DNA of 64,000 bases from Prevotellaceae bacterium UBA6398 (GTDB lineage: Bacteria; Bacteroidota; Bacteroidia; Bacteroidales; Bacteroidaceae), in NCBI GenBank assembly GCA_002437495.1, contig DJQA01000018.1, positions 43,845 to 107,844 of the forward strand, given 5' to 3'. A model generated the notes under the pieces. The model saw only the letters and a program-made list of their open reading frames with translations. It did no database searches and was not told the DNA's origin. Shown in pieces: positions 54,189-63,822 of the stretch (position 1 is its first letter; each line of letters begins with the position of its first letter). Made by a program: the position numbers and the translations under genes.

Positions 54189-56336
54189 ATGGCAGCAATT
54201 CAAACTATTAGAAAATGGGGCGTGGCCCTGTTGGTAGTAATAGGCCTCGGTCTTTTTGCATTTATCGCAGAAGACTTTTTCCGCGTTTTCGACACGCTCT
54301 TCGGCGAGGACAAACGCCACGTAGGCCAGGTTTACGGCGAAAAACTCGCCATAAACGATTACCAATCTTTAATTGACGAATACACCGAAGCGATTAAGTT
54401 CACACGCGGTGAAAGTTCGCTGAGCGATGAGGAGCAAAACCAACTCAAAGATCAGGTTTGGCAAACCTTCGTAAACAATGAGCTTGTTAAACACGAGGCA
54501 GACAAACTCGGTCTCACTGTTACCGATGCAGAGCTTAACAACGTTATAAGCACAGGAACAAACCCCATGCTTATGCAGACACCGTTCGTCAACAAACAAA
54601 CAGGGCGCTTTGACGCAACGCAACTCAAGCAGTTCCTTGAGCAATACAATCAGATGACAGCAAAGCCCGACCAGGTTCCGCAGGAATACATAGAATACTA
54701 TCAGCGTCTTTACAAATACTGGAGCTTCATAGAGAAAACGCTTCGCTCAACCCTTCTTAACGAAAAATATCAAGCTCTCGTGGGGCGTTGCATTCTTTCT
54801 AACCCCATTTCGGCAAAACTCGCGTACGAAGGCGTTTCCAGCAAGAGCAGCGCAGTTGTTGCCTCAATCCCCTACACTTCTGTTCCCGACAACGAGGTAA
54901 AAGTATCGGATGAGGATATTGACAAACTCTATGCACAATACAAGGAAATGTTCCGCCAGTTCAATGAAAGCCGAGACATAAAGTACATAAGCGTACAGGT
55001 TAAGGCTTCCGCAGGCGACAAGCAGGCTCTTGAGAAAGAGATGAAAGGCTACGCCAAAGAACTTGCAGAGGGAGATAACGTAGCTTCGACTGTAAACCAA
55101 AGCAGCTCGCTTGTTCCATACTCAAACGTGCCGTTCTCCAAAAACGCTTTCCCCAACGACATACAGAGCAAATTAGATTCTCTGAGCGTTGGCGTTGTCA
55201 AGGGTCCTTACTACAACGCATACGACAACACGCAGAACATACTCAAACTTGTTTCCGTTGCCGAACTTCCAGACTCAGTTGAATACCGTGCCATCAACTG
55301 CGCAAACACATCGCTCGATGCCGCCAAGGCCACAGCCGACAGCGTTATCAAAGCTATAAATGCCGGAGCGAAGTTCGAAGACGTGGCAAAGAAATACAAT
55401 CAGCCGGCCCAAACCGTATGGCTCACTGCAAACCAGTACGAGGGTCAGTCGATTGATGCCGACAACGCAAACTTCATTAACACAATCACCACAAGCGCAA
55501 TCAACTCCTTAAAGAAGATTGAGCTCGCGCAAAACGTTGTTGTGGTACAAATAACGAAGCGACAGGCAATGAAGAAAAAATACAACCTTGCCGTAATCAA
55601 GCGCACCGTTGACTTCAGCAAAGATACCTACACCAAGGAATACAACAAGTTCAGCCACTTCATTGCAAGCAACTCCACTTTTGCAAAGATGGAAGCAAAC
55701 GCAGCAAAGAACGGCTATACCGTGCAGGAACGCAAAGACCAATTCTGCAACGAGCACTATGTTGCAAACATCCCCGGAACAAAAGACGCTCTGCGCTGGC
55801 TTTTCGAGGCCAAAGTGGGCGACATGTCGCAACTTTACGAATGCGGCAACAACGACAATCTGCTAATCATATATGTAACGGGCAAACACAAGACCGGATA
55901 CCGTCCCGCATCCGATCCTGATGTTAGGAAAGCTTTAATGCAGCTCGCTCTCCGCGACAAGAAAGCCGAGAAGATCATGGCGCAGCTCAAAGGCAAAAAC
56001 ATGCAGCAGGCTCTCGCACTCCCGGCTGCGTCAAAAGACACTCTTAACAACCTAACATTCTCCATGCCCGCCTTCGTAGCATCCACCGGTGGCAATGAGC
56101 CCATACTTACCGGCGGCATTTGCTATGGTAAACCCAACAAAACCTACGGTCCGGTGAAAGGAAACAACGGAGTTTATATGTTCCAAGTAACAGGACGTAC
56201 AAAAACCGGCGAAAAATTCAACGAGAAAATGTATGAACAGAGCGTGGCGGAAAGTTACCTTAGAAACGTAGGTCAATATACAAACGACCTTTATTCAAAG
56301 GCAAAGGTTAAAGACCGTCGCTACCTCTACTTCTAA
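54189..56336 (+). CDS. PpiD-like periplasmic chaperone/peptidyl-prolyl isomerase
   Basis: A 715-residue membrane-anchored folding factor. One N-terminal helix (WGVALLVVIGLGLFAFIAEDF), a SurA/PpiD-type helical chaperone domain (about 40-210, with LKDQVWQTFVNNELVKHEADKL split here as QVWQTFVNNELV and KHEADKL), a degenerate parvulin region (about 340-480), and a second half with LRWLFEAKVGDMSQLYE that is the parvulin-like C-terminal segment. It assists outer-membrane proteins leaving SecYEG. It has its own promoter and terminator. Confidence 0.9.
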   Translation: MAAIQTIRKWGVALLVVIGLGLFAFIAEDFFRVFDTLFGEDKRHVGQVYGEKLAINDYQSLIDEYTEAIKFTRGESSLSDEEQNQLKDQVWQTFVNNELVKHEADKLGLTVTDAELNNVISTGTNPMLMQTPFVNKQTGRFDATQLKQFLEQYNQMTAKPDQVPQEYIEYYQRLYKYWSFIEKTLRSTLLNEKYQALVGRCILSNPISAKLAYEGVSSKSSAVVASIPYTSVPDNEVKVSDEDIDKLYAQYKEMFRQFNESRDIKYISVQVKASAGDKQALEKEMKGYAKELAEGDNVASTVNQSSSLVPYSNVPFSKNAFPNDIQSKLDSLSVGVVKGPYYNAYDNTQNILKLVSVAELPDSVEYRAINCANTSLDAAKATADSVIKAINAGAKFEDVAKKYNQPAQTVWLTANQYEGQSIDADNANFINTITTSAINSLKKIELAQNVVVVQITKRQAMKKKYNLAVIKRTVDFSKDTYTKEYNKFSHFIASNSTFAKMEANAAKNGYTVQERKDQFCNEHYVANIPGTKDALRWLFEAKVGDMSQLYECGNNDNLLIIYVTGKHKTGYRPASDPDVRKALMQLALRDKKAEKIMAQLKGKNMQQALALPAASKDTLNNLTFSMPAFVASTGGNEPILTGGICYGKPNKTYGPVKGNNGVYMFQVTGRTKTGEKFNEKMYEQSVAESYLRNVGQYTNDLYSKAKVKDRRYLYF

Positions 56337-56402
56337 AAAAGCAGACAACAAAAAGCAGTGTGTGTATTATCAGTGCAAAAACGCCCTACGCAAAACAATA
56401 AA

Positions 56403-56442
56403 ACTCGCGGCTTGAAAATTTCACAAGTCGCGAGTTTTTTAT
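56403..56442 (+). terminator. Intrinsic terminator of the ppiD-like gene
   Basis: Stem CTCGCGGCTTG / CAAGTCGCGAG (one G-U pair) followed by six T. Confidence 0.9.
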
Positions 56443-56568
56443 GCATTCATACCGCAGCATGGCGCATGCGCGATTTCTTTTCATAACCCAATGGTTTACA
56501 AAACAACATTCTGTTTAAAAAATTACGAGATCAGCTCTAATCTTTCAGACATTTGCCTATGGTCAAAA

Positions 56569-56652
56569 ATATTCTGATGTAATTTGAACTACGTCTGATA
56601 TAATTTTTTCTACATAGGACATTGTTTTTTCAACGTCGCGCAAGGTTTACGG
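56569..56652 (+). repeat. 21-bp phased repeat array 8 (3 clear units and 1 decayed)
   Basis: Units at 56569-56589, 56590-56610, 56611-56631 and a decayed one at 56632-56652. Cores are TTCTGATGTAA, TACGTCTGATATAA and TACATAGGACATTG, with TTTTTTC tails on the second and third. It begins with an A-tract, as arrays 3, 6 and 7 do, and ends in GTCGCGC. It lies in the 655-bp gap between the ppiD-like gene and gdhA. Apart from the terminator, this array and the gdhA promoter I see no other feature in the gap. Confidence 0.82.
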
Positions 56653-56922
56653 TGTATCTTGAACAGAGCATACGGTTTGGGGGCGGCAACATTTGTAGAG
56701 GTGTATGACATAGCCCTATACGGCAGCACAAATCACCTAACTTTTGGAAAACACGGCGTATTACCATGCCATAAGACGAAACCTCCGAATAATGCGTATA
56801 AAAGCGCATCCTAAAACGGCGGCATTACGTTTCATGCCTGCCAAATCGCAAAGGCGTGCAAAATTATTTATTCTGAACTTTTGAAACAATTATCTTTTCA
56901 AAAGCATTTTATTTTCAGACAT

Positions 56923-56954
56923 TTTGCCATTAAACAACCTTTTTGTACATTTGC
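56923..56954 (+). promoter_or_regulatory. gdhA promoter (-33 TTTG / -7 TACATTTG)
   Basis: TTTG (56923-56926), 20 bp, TACATTTG (56947-56954), a complete Bacteroidetes promoter about 37 bp before ATG 56992. Confidence 0.8.
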
Positions 56955-56991
56955 ATAACGATATGGAGTATTAACAAATGAGTAATTTAAG

Positions 56992-58326
56992 ATGAAATCA
57001 AGCGAAGTAATTGAAAACCTAAAACACCGTTACCCGGGACAACCCGAATACATTCAGGCAGTGTCGCAGGTGCTCCCCACAATTGAGGAAACCTACAACC
57101 AGCACCCGGAATTCGAGAAGACGAACCTTATCGAGCGTCTCTGCATTCCCGATCGCATATACCAGTTCCGTGTAACATGGGTTGACGACAAGGGTAAGGT
57201 ACATACAAACAACGGCTACCGTGTGCAGCACAACAACGCCATCGGCCCATACAAAGGCGGCATCCGTTTCCACTCCTCTGTGAACCTTGGCATTTTGAAA
57301 TTCCTTGCTTTTGAGCAGACTTTCAAAAACTCGCTAACCACACTTCCCATGGGTGGGGCCAAGGGCGGCAGCGACTTCAGCCCACGAGGCAAAAGCAATG
57401 CCGAAATAATGCGCTTCTGCCAGGCATTCATTACCGAGCTTTGGAGGAACATAGGTCCCAACACCGATGTTCCCGCCGGCGACATAGGCGTAGGCGGACG
57501 CGAAGTGGGATATATGTTTGGTATGTACAAGAAACTCACCCACGAGTTCACCGGCACATTCACGGGCAAAGGACTTGAATTTGGCGGTTCGCTCATCCGC
57601 CCCGAGGCAACAGGCTACGGAAACGTTTACTTCATGCTCGAAATGCTCAAAACAAGGGGCATAGACGTTAAGGGCAAAACCGTATGCGTTAGCGGCTCGG
57701 GAAACGTGGCACAATACACCGTAGACAAACTCATCGACCTGGGTGCGAAAGTTGTTACCCTATCCGACTCCGATGGCTACATATACGACCCCGATGGCAT
57801 TGACCGCGAAAAGTGGAACTATGTAATGGAATTAAAGAACATAGAACGCGGCAGAATTCGCGAATACGCCGAGAAATATGGCGTCAAGTATGTTGCCGGC
57901 GCACGTCCTTGGGGCGAAAAGTGCGATATAGCCCTCCCCTCCGCAACACAAAACGAAATAGATGGCGATGATGCACGCAAATTGGTTGAAAACGGCGTGA
58001 TTGCAGTGAGCGAAGGCGCAAACATGCCAAGCACCCCCGAAGCCATAAAAGTGTTCCAGGATGCCAAGATACTCTACTCCCCGGGCAAGGCTGCAAACGC
58101 CGGCGGCGTTTCGGTTTCGGGACTCGAGATGACACAGAACTCCGAACGTCTGAACTGGACGGCAGAGGAAGTTGACAAAAAGCTCCACGACATAATGTGC
58201 GACATCCACGCAGCCTGCGTTAAATACGGCACAGAACCCGACGGCTATATCAACTACGTGAAAGGCGCAAACATTGCCGGCTTCATAAAAGTTGCAAAAG
58301 CCATGATGGCACAGGGCATTCTTTAA
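56992..58326 (+). CDS. gdhA: Glutamate dehydrogenase
   Basis: A 444-residue hexameric glutamate dehydrogenase linking 2-oxoglutarate and ammonium to glutamate. GPYKGGIRFHSSVN, LPMGGAKGGSDF (catalytic Lys region), PAGDIGVGGREVGYM and the Rossmann motif VSGSGNVAQYT are intact. Length and GGSDFSPRGKS favour the NADP-preferring short form, but cofactor use is not certain. Own promoter at 56923 and own terminator. Confidence 0.96.
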   Translation: MKSSEVIENLKHRYPGQPEYIQAVSQVLPTIEETYNQHPEFEKTNLIERLCIPDRIYQFRVTWVDDKGKVHTNNGYRVQHNNAIGPYKGGIRFHSSVNLGILKFLAFEQTFKNSLTTLPMGGAKGGSDFSPRGKSNAEIMRFCQAFITELWRNIGPNTDVPAGDIGVGGREVGYMFGMYKKLTHEFTGTFTGKGLEFGGSLIRPEATGYGNVYFMLEMLKTRGIDVKGKTVCVSGSGNVAQYTVDKLIDLGAKVVTLSDSDGYIYDPDGIDREKWNYVMELKNIERGRIREYAEKYGVKYVAGARPWGEKCDIALPSATQNEIDGDDARKLVENGVIAVSEGANMPSTPEAIKVFQDAKILYSPGKAANAGGVSVSGLEMTQNSERLNWTAEEVDKKLHDIMCDIHAACVKYGTEPDGYINYVKGANIAGFIKVAKAMMAQGIL

Positions 58327-58346
58327 CAACCGCCCCTAAAAAACAC

Positions 58347-58388
58347 AAAGCCTCGCGGTGGCAAACAGCTTCCGCGAGGCTTTACATT
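58347..58388. terminator. Terminator between gdhA and aroC
   Basis: AAAGCCTCGCGG pairs with CCGCGAGGCTTT, followed by only a short T-rich run. Convergent genes. Confidence 0.75.
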
Positions 58389-58434
58389 TAAGAGCCGGAA
58401 AAATTATCTTAACGCGATACCGCAAAAGCCGCAA

Positions 58435-59511
58435 TCACATGCGGCATGTCTTGCTCAAAAGGTAATAATCAAGCGCTACCATAGCCGCCATAGCCTCCAC
58501 TATTGGCACGGCACGCGGCACTACGCAAGGATCATGCCTTCCTCGCGCCGCAATAACAGTCGGGGCTCCGTTGATGTCAACCGTGCGCTGTTCCACCTTA
58601 AGCGTTGGCACCGGCTTGAATGCCACACGGAATTCCACATCGCATCCGTTGGTTATTCCACCAAGCACACCACCATTATGGTTTGTCTCCGTTGTTACCC
58701 CACCTTTTCCATCGGGAACAAAAGCATCGTTGAACTGCGTACCGCGCATTGCCGCCGCACCGAAACCGCTGCCGAGCTCAAAACCCCTTGCCGCATTTAT
58801 CGACATGCACGCCGAGGCAAGAGCGGCATGGAACTTTCCAAACACAGGTTCGCCAAGCCCAACGGGCAAACCTTTTATAATGCAGCTCACAACGCCACCC
58901 ACCGTGTCGCCATCGCTCAACGCGCCTTTTATCTCGCTTTCCATTCTTGCCGCAGCCTCTGCATTAGGGCAACGAACGGCATTTTTTTCTATATCTTCAA
59001 CAGAATACCATTTGTAATCACCGCCAAGAGCCACCTTACCTATCTGCGAGGTGTACGCCCTCACTTCCACGCCAATCTTGCACAGGGCGAGTTTCGCAAA
59101 AGCCCCGGCAACGACACGCGCTATGGTTTCGCGCGCACTCTGTCTGCCGCCTCCACGATAATCGCGCAAACCGTATTTTTGCCGGTACGTAAAATCGGCA
59201 TGCGAAGGGCGGTAGACGTCCTTCAGTTCCGAATAGTCTTTTGAGCGTTGGTTTTCGTTTCTCACCTCAAAGCCTATCGGCGTGCCGGTTGTACAGTCTT
59301 CGAATATTCCCGAAAGAAACTCCACCTTGTCAGCCTCTTTTCGCGGAGTTGTCAAGCTGTTCTGCCCCGGACGACGGCGGTCAAGCTCACTCTGAACAAA
59401 GTCCAAGTCAACCCCTATACCAGCAGGCATTCCGTCGATCACTCCGCCCACCGCAACGCCATGGCTTTCGCCGAAAGACGTAAGACGATAAACATTTCCA
59501 AACGTATTCAT
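58435..59511 (-). CDS. aroC: Chorismate synthase
   Basis: A 358-residue FMN-dependent enzyme for the last shikimate-pathway step. Signatures are FGESHGVAVGGVIDGMPAG, RRPGQNSLTTPRKEADKVEF (20 residues), DYRGGGRQSARETIARV, GGVLGGITNG and RHDPCVVPRAVPIVEAM. An upstream TAAATTTG on the minus strand (59537-59544) serves as the promoter. It is convergent with gdhA. Confidence 0.97.
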   Translation of the reverse strand: MNTFGNVYRLTSFGESHGVAVGGVIDGMPAGIGVDLDFVQSELDRRRPGQNSLTTPRKEADKVEFLSGIFEDCTTGTPIGFEVRNENQRSKDYSELKDVYRPSHADFTYRQKYGLRDYRGGGRQSARETIARVVAGAFAKLALCKIGVEVRAYTSQIGKVALGGDYKWYSVEDIEKNAVRCPNAEAAARMESEIKGALSDGDTVGGVVSCIIKGLPVGLGEPVFGKFHAALASACMSINAARGFELGSGFGAAAMRGTQFNDAFVPDGKGGVTTETNHNGGVLGGITNGCDVEFRVAFKPVPTLKVEQRTVDINGAPTVIAARGRHDPCVVPRAVPIVEAMAAMVALDYYLLSKTCRM

Positions 59512-59536
59512 TGTGTTATAATGGTATCTTATACTG

Positions 59537-59544
59537 CAAATTTA
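59537..59544 (-). promoter_or_regulatory. -7 promoter element of aroC
   Basis: TAAATTTG followed by C on the minus strand, 26 bp before the ATG at 59511. Confidence 0.6.
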
Positions 59545-59588
59545 AGCAAAAAGCACTTGCCGTACGCCCTTACGCATCCACCGCAAGT

Positions 59589-59879
59589 CTATTTGAACAT
59601 TATATCGGTAATAACATCTGCTTTTACATAAGCGTTTATCTTCTCAACAAGCCGTTTGCGCTGCATGAAAAGGTTATTACGCAGTGCAGGCGACCCAACC
59701 TCGACAAACATAACCTGATTGTAAATTCTTATGTTTTGCGTTGCTCGCGCCACACTCTGCCCCACAATTTCCGGCCACGCATTCACTGCCCTTGCCTCGT
59801 TGAGCGGAGTTTCCAAGCCCTGAACCCGCAAAAACATAGACACCACATCGCCGATTTGCTCTATATTCTTTCTCCTCAT
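59589..59879 (-). CDS. DUF721 (DciA-like) protein
   Basis: A 96-residue basic protein of the DUF721 family: AVNAWPEIVGQSVARATQNI followed by LFVEVGSPALRNNL-like VEVGSPALRNNLFMQRKRLV. The family includes DciA, which loads the replicative helicase in many bacteria that lack DnaC. Its ATG overlaps the recF stop by four bases, so the two are translated together, consistent with a replication or repair role. Confidence 0.88.
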   Translation of the reverse strand: MRRKNIEQIGDVVSMFLRVQGLETPLNEARAVNAWPEIVGQSVARATQNIRIYNQVMFVEVGSPALRNNLFMQRKRLVEKINAYVKADVITDIMFK

Positions 59880-60973
59880 AGGCTTATTTCACCATGCTTT
59901 ACATTGAACACACGGTAGTCGCGATCTGTTGACGCGAGAATCGGAGCAAGTCTTCCGCGATCTGTGTCGGTTATGAAAATTTGCCCGAAATCACTGCCCG
60001 CAACCATATTCACTATCTGCGAAACTCGCGAGGCATCAAGTTTGTCAAACAAATCGTCAAGCAGCAAAAGCGGCACTTTACCGCTGCCCGAATGACGCAA
60101 CAAATCATACTGCGCGAACTTGAGCGCAAGCAGAAAAGATTTAGTCTGCCCCTGCGAACCCTCGTTTCGTATAGGATAATCGCCAATGCACATCTGCAGT
60201 TCGTCGCGATGCACACCATGAAGCGAATGGCCAACAATGCGATCTTTTGCGCGCCCCGCACGTATGGTTTCCAAAAGCGGACCCCTTTGGCAATGAGATA
60301 CATACGAGAGAGACGGTTTCTCGGCATCGGCGGAAATCAGCGAATAATATTTACGGAAAAGCGGAGTTAACTTATCTGTGAGAACCGAACGCGCCATGAA
60401 GATTTTCTCTCCCTCCCGAGCCATTTCTTCTTCGTATATGTCAAGCATAGAAGGGTCCGGCTCCGACTCGGAGCGCAAAAGAGTGTTGCGCTGTTTGAGG
60501 GCACGGTTGTATTTTATGAGCGAATCGAGATAAAGTCTGTCGTATTGCGAAATTACAATGTCCATGAACTTTCTTCGTGCCTCGCCGCCACCCGTAACAA
60601 GCTCTCCATCGTTGGGCGACACCATAACCAAAGGCACAAGTCCTATGTGCCGGGCAAGGCGCGTGTATGCTTTTTTGTCCAAACAGAACTTTTTGCTTTT
60701 ATGCTGCCTAACACCACATGAAACCTCGAATTTTCTGCCGTCTTCATCTTCATATCCGCCAACGGCAACCATACAGTCCTCACCATGCCTTACCGTCAGC
60801 GCATCAATCAAAGATGTGGCACTATGGCAAAAAGACAAATAATATATTGCATCAAGCACATTTGTCTTACCCTCGCCGTTTTTACCTATCAGGCAGTTTA
60901 TCTTGGGCGAGAATTCCATATCGGCGGCTGCAATATTTTTGTAGTTTATCAAAGAAAGCCTGTGCAGTATCAT
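59876..60973 (-). CDS. recF: DNA replication and repair protein RecF
   Basis: A 365-residue SMC-like ATPase that acts with RecO and RecR to load RecA at single-strand gaps. Walker A is LIGKNGEGKTNVLDAIYYLS (20 residues), the signature region is GSQGQTKSFLLALKFAQ, and Walker B is PLLLLDDLFDKLDASR. Followed by the DUF721 gene with overlap. No clear promoter; a weak TAACTTCG lies at 60993-61000. Confidence 0.96.
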   Translation of the reverse strand: MILHRLSLINYKNIAAADMEFSPKINCLIGKNGEGKTNVLDAIYYLSFCHSATSLIDALTVRHGEDCMVAVGGYEDEDGRKFEVSCGVRQHKSKKFCLDKKAYTRLARHIGLVPLVMVSPNDGELVTGGGEARRKFMDIVISQYDRLYLDSLIKYNRALKQRNTLLRSESEPDPSMLDIYEEEMAREGEKIFMARSVLTDKLTPLFRKYYSLISADAEKPSLSYVSHCQRGPLLETIRAGRAKDRIVGHSLHGVHRDELQMCIGDYPIRNEGSQGQTKSFLLALKFAQYDLLRHSGSGKVPLLLLDDLFDKLDASRVSQIVNMVAGSDFGQIFITDTDRGRLAPILASTDRDYRVFNVKHGEISL

Positions 60974-61094
60974 GTCATGCTGTTTTCACATGCGAAGTTA
61001 GCTGTTTTATTGCGTATGATACATTCCAAAAGAAGAATTTAGCCCTTTACAGAAAAAAAAAGGGATAAAATTTCACCATTTAATGCGAAAAGAC

Positions 61095-61102
61095 TAATTT
61101 TG
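61095..61102 (+). promoter_or_regulatory. -7 promoter element of the TPR-ribH operon
   Basis: TAATTTTG, 41 bp before ATG 61144. Confidence 0.55.
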
Positions 61103-61143
61103 TCCCCGCCTAACAGCAACAAACAACAAAAGAACAAATACAA

Positions 61144-61830
61144 ATGGCTAACATAAAGACAAACGGTACTACGGAAATGGCTGAAGTTATCAGCCGTTCG
61201 GAAGCATTTCTCACAAAGCAAAAAAAGCCGATACTGATAGTATTGGTGTCATTGATAGTAGTAATAGGCGGAGGATTGCTTTATCACAATTTTGTTTCCG
61301 TCCCAAAAGAGAACAAGGCCTCTACCGCTCTTGCAAAAGGTCAGGAATATTTTTCGCAGGGCGATTGGCAGAAAGCCTTAAACGGCGATGGTGCAGGATT
61401 TGTCGGTTTCATAAGCATAGCAAAGCAATATAGCGGAACAGACGCAGCAAACCTTGCTAAACTTTATGCAGGCATTTCACTCTACAATACAGGCAAAGCC
61501 CAAGAGGCCCTCAAATATCTTAAAGACTACAGTACCGCCGGCGATGCCATGATTGAGGCTGAAGCCACAGGAGCAATAGGAGACTGCTATGCCACACTTG
61601 GACAGAAAGACAAAGCTGTGGAAGCATTCAAAAAGGCGGCATCCAAGGCCGACAACAACTCTCTAAGCCCGATATATCTTGTAAAGGCGGGCGAGGTGCT
61701 CGAGTCTGAAAACAAGTTTGACGAAGCCGTAAAACTATACCAAGAGGTAAAGGACAAATATGTGCAAAGCGCGATGCAGCAAGAAATTGACAAATATATA
61801 GAACGCGCAACAGTTAAAAAACAACAGTAA
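61144..61830 (+). CDS. Membrane-anchored TPR protein (YfgM-like)
   Basis: A 228-residue protein: a cytosolic N-terminus of about 28 residues, one membrane helix (PILIVLVSLIVVIGGGLLYHNF split here as PILIVLVSLIVVIGGG and LLYHNF), then periplasmic TPR repeats (GKAQEALKYLKDYS, GDCYATLGQKDKAVEAFKKA, GEVLESENKFDEAVKLYQ). The architecture matches YfgM-like ancillary SecYEG chaperones. It precedes ribH by 3 bp. Confidence 0.82.
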   Translation: MANIKTNGTTEMAEVISRSEAFLTKQKKPILIVLVSLIVVIGGGLLYHNFVSVPKENKASTALAKGQEYFSQGDWQKALNGDGAGFVGFISIAKQYSGTDAANLAKLYAGISLYNTGKAQEALKYLKDYSTAGDAMIEAEATGAIGDCYATLGQKDKAVEAFKKAASKADNNSLSPIYLVKAGEVLESENKFDEAVKLYQEVKDKYVQSAMQQEIDKYIERATVKKQQ

Positions 61831-61833
61831 AAA

Positions 61834-62325
61834 ATGTCAAGCAACGCATTCCAACTCAGCGACAGCGACATGTCATCTGTTCCCTCTGGAAAGGGAATGA
61901 AGGTGGGTATTGTTGTGGCAGAATGGAACGACTGCATAACCAAAGCACTTCTCAAAGGGGCAGAAAATACCCTGACAGCCAACGGCGTGCTACCCGAAGA
62001 CATTGTGGTAGAGGTTGTTCCGGGAAGTTTTGAACTGATTTTCGGGTGTTCGCAAATGGTAAAAAAACATACCGTTGACGCAGTAATAGCAATAGGATGC
62101 GTTATTCGGGGCGACACTCCACACTTCGACTACATATGCCAGGCTGTTAGCGGAGGCATATCCAACATCAACGCAGAAGGAGATATTCCCGTGGTGTTCG
62201 GACTTCTTACAACAAACAGCCAGGAGCAAGCCGAAGAGCGTTCGGGAGGAATGCTCGGAAACAAAGGTGATGAATATGCCGTTACGGCATTGAAGATGGT
62301 AGCTTTCGCAAAGAAGTATAAATAA
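61834..62325 (+). CDS. ribH: 6,7-dimethyl-8-ribityllumazine synthase
   Basis: A 163-residue riboflavin pathway enzyme that condenses ribitylaminouracil with dihydroxybutanone phosphate and builds 60-mer or pentamer shells. VVAEWNDCITKALLKGA carries the usual F/W-N substrate site, EVVPGSFEL, AIGCVIRGDTPHFDYIC with the catalytic His, and VVFGLLTTNSQEQA. It is cotranscribed with the TPR gene and followed 15 bp later by a tRNA gene. Confidence 0.96.
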   Translation: MSSNAFQLSDSDMSSVPSGKGMKVGIVVAEWNDCITKALLKGAENTLTANGVLPEDIVVEVVPGSFELIFGCSQMVKKHTVDAVIAIGCVIRGDTPHFDYICQAVSGGISNINAEGDIPVVFGLLTTNSQEQAEERSGGMLGNKGDEYAVTALKMVAFAKKYK

Positions 62326-62340
62326 AATCCGGTTAAATAA

Positions 62341-62423
62341 GGGCAAATTCCAGAGTGGCCAAATGGGGCAGACTGTAAATCTGCTGACGTTCGTCTTCGG
62401 TGGTTCGAATCCATCTTTGCCCA
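62341..62423 (+). tRNA. tRNA-Tyr (anticodon GTA)
   Basis: An 83-nt class II tRNA. The acceptor arms GGGCAAA and TTTGCCC pair fully, the anticodon loop is CTGTAAATC with GTA in the centre, a long variable arm follows, and GGTTCGAATCC forms the T arm. The 3' CCA is not encoded; the discriminator is A. Confidence 0.95.
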
Positions 62424-62425
62424 CA

Positions 62426-62470
62426 AAACGTTCCGTTGAGAAGTAAATCTCAGCGGAATGTTTGTTTTTA
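62426..62470 (+). terminator. Terminator after tRNA-Tyr
   Basis: Stem ACGTTCCGTTGAGA / TCTCAGCGGAATGT with a G-U pair, followed by TTGTTTTT. Confidence 0.85.
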
Positions 62471-62508
62471 TATCCCAACACAAACCACCATATTTAATAT
62501 ATATATTG

Positions 62509-62516
62509 TACCTTTG
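62509..62516 (+). promoter_or_regulatory. -7 promoter element of the glycosyltransferase gene
   Basis: TACCTTTG, 24 bp before ATG 62540. Confidence 0.6.
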
Positions 62517-62539
62517 ATATTGCATATAAAATACAGCCT

Positions 62540-63568
62540 ATGAATTGCTACGCATCACATAACTACCGCAACTTCTCGAATGCCGGAAACATTTCAAAAA
62601 ATTTCAACGAACACATAATGCAGGATATGGGGTTTAAGAATGTTGCCATAAAGCAAACGCATTTCCACAACAAAGTCATAGGCTTTTTCGCCACCCTTGC
62701 GGGCGTGTGCGCCATACCGTTTCGTCTGCACAAGGGTGACCGCCTCGTGCTACAATATCCAATAAAAAAGTACTACACGCTAATATGCAAAATGGCCCAC
62801 CTGCGCGGCGCAAAAGTAATAACGCTTATTCACGACCTTGGATGCTGCCGACGCAAGAGGCTCACGCCCGAAAAAGAAATGAAACGCTTGGGCAATTCCG
62901 ATGCAATCATTGTTCACAACAACAACATGAAGCGTTGGATTGAGGAACACGGCTACAAGGGAGGCATTGCAGTACATAAAATGACCGACTATACCGCCGA
63001 TGCAACAGCAACCATTCACAAATACAGCGGTGGCAAACCAAAAGTTCTGTATGCCGGTGCACTATACAAGAAAAAGAACGCCTTTCTATACGAACTTGCC
63101 TCACAAAGCCTCAATTATGACATTGAACTTTACGGCAGAGGATTTGACGAGACGCAAATAAAAAACAACAGCGTTCACTACCACGGATTTGTTAGCGACA
63201 CGGTTCTCATATCGCAAAACAACTGCGATTTCGGTCTCGTGTGGGACGGTAATTCTCTTGATGCCTGCGAAGGTCCATACGGAAGCTATCTGAAACTTAA
63301 CAACCCGATAAAAACGTCGCTATACATACGCTGCCACCTACCCGTGATTGTGTGGGAACAGGCTGCCATAGCCGAAGTTGTGAAAGAGAAAGGAATAGGC
63401 ATTTGCATATCCACATTGCGCGATCTTGACAAAACGCTCGCGGAAATCACACCCGAAGAATACGACAAGCTCGAACGCAACGTGGTTGAGTGGAGCAATG
63501 AGCTGAAAAACGGCAACTGCACAAGGAACGCCATAAACGAATGCCTGGCATACCTGCAAGGGAAATAG
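62540..63568 (+). CDS. Glycosyltransferase, galactofuranosyltransferase-like (WbbI type)
   Basis: A 342-residue GT-B fold enzyme. NYRNFSNAGNISKNFNEHI and LVLQYPIKKYYTLICKMA with ITLIHDLGCCRR match the family of WbbI-like beta-1,6-galactofuranosyltransferases and Gtf3-like glucosyltransferases. The second half has the donor-binding segment FGLVWDGNSLDACEGPYGSY and KTSLYIRCHLPVIVWEQAAI. It probably adds a sugar to surface polysaccharide. It stands alone here, with no glycan cluster in the window. Confidence 0.82.
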   Translation: MNCYASHNYRNFSNAGNISKNFNEHIMQDMGFKNVAIKQTHFHNKVIGFFATLAGVCAIPFRLHKGDRLVLQYPIKKYYTLICKMAHLRGAKVITLIHDLGCCRRKRLTPEKEMKRLGNSDAIIVHNNNMKRWIEEHGYKGGIAVHKMTDYTADATATIHKYSGGKPKVLYAGALYKKKNAFLYELASQSLNYDIELYGRGFDETQIKNNSVHYHGFVSDTVLISQNNCDFGLVWDGNSLDACEGPYGSYLKLNNPIKTSLYIRCHLPVIVWEQAAIAEVVKEKGIGICISTLRDLDKTLAEITPEEYDKLERNVVEWSNELKNGNCTRNAINECLAYLQGK

Positions 63569-63663
63569 GGGTAATAGGGCTGCATCATAAGACATTTGCA
63601 GCATTTCCTCACATACGCCAAGCAAATATATAATACACAAGCAGCCAATAAACAGCGCCGCCG

Positions 63664-63686
63664 TAGGGGCGTATGGCATACGCCCT
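63664..63686. repeat. Palindromic repeat family B, copy 1
   Basis: TAGGGGCG, then TATGGCATA, then CGCCCT: an almost perfect palindrome whose 23 bases recur identically at 63950-63972. Confidence 0.85.
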
Positions 63687-63748
63687 GAATTGCACCGGTT
63701 GGTGATATCACGGCGGCGGATTGCAATGCGGTTTGCGCGGTTGCGTAC

Positions 63749-63771
63749 AGGGCGTATGCAACACGCCCCTA
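63749..63771. repeat. Palindromic repeat family B, copy 2 (inverted)
   Basis: AGGGCGTATGC, then AACACGCCCCTA, the inverse of copy 1 with a few changes. With copy 1 it could form a stem about 100 bp long overall, including a loop of about 60. Confidence 0.75.
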
Positions 63772-63822
63772 CAATTTCCGCAAAACTTGTTCAGACACTC
63801 CGCATTCTCTCCTTCCGAAAAC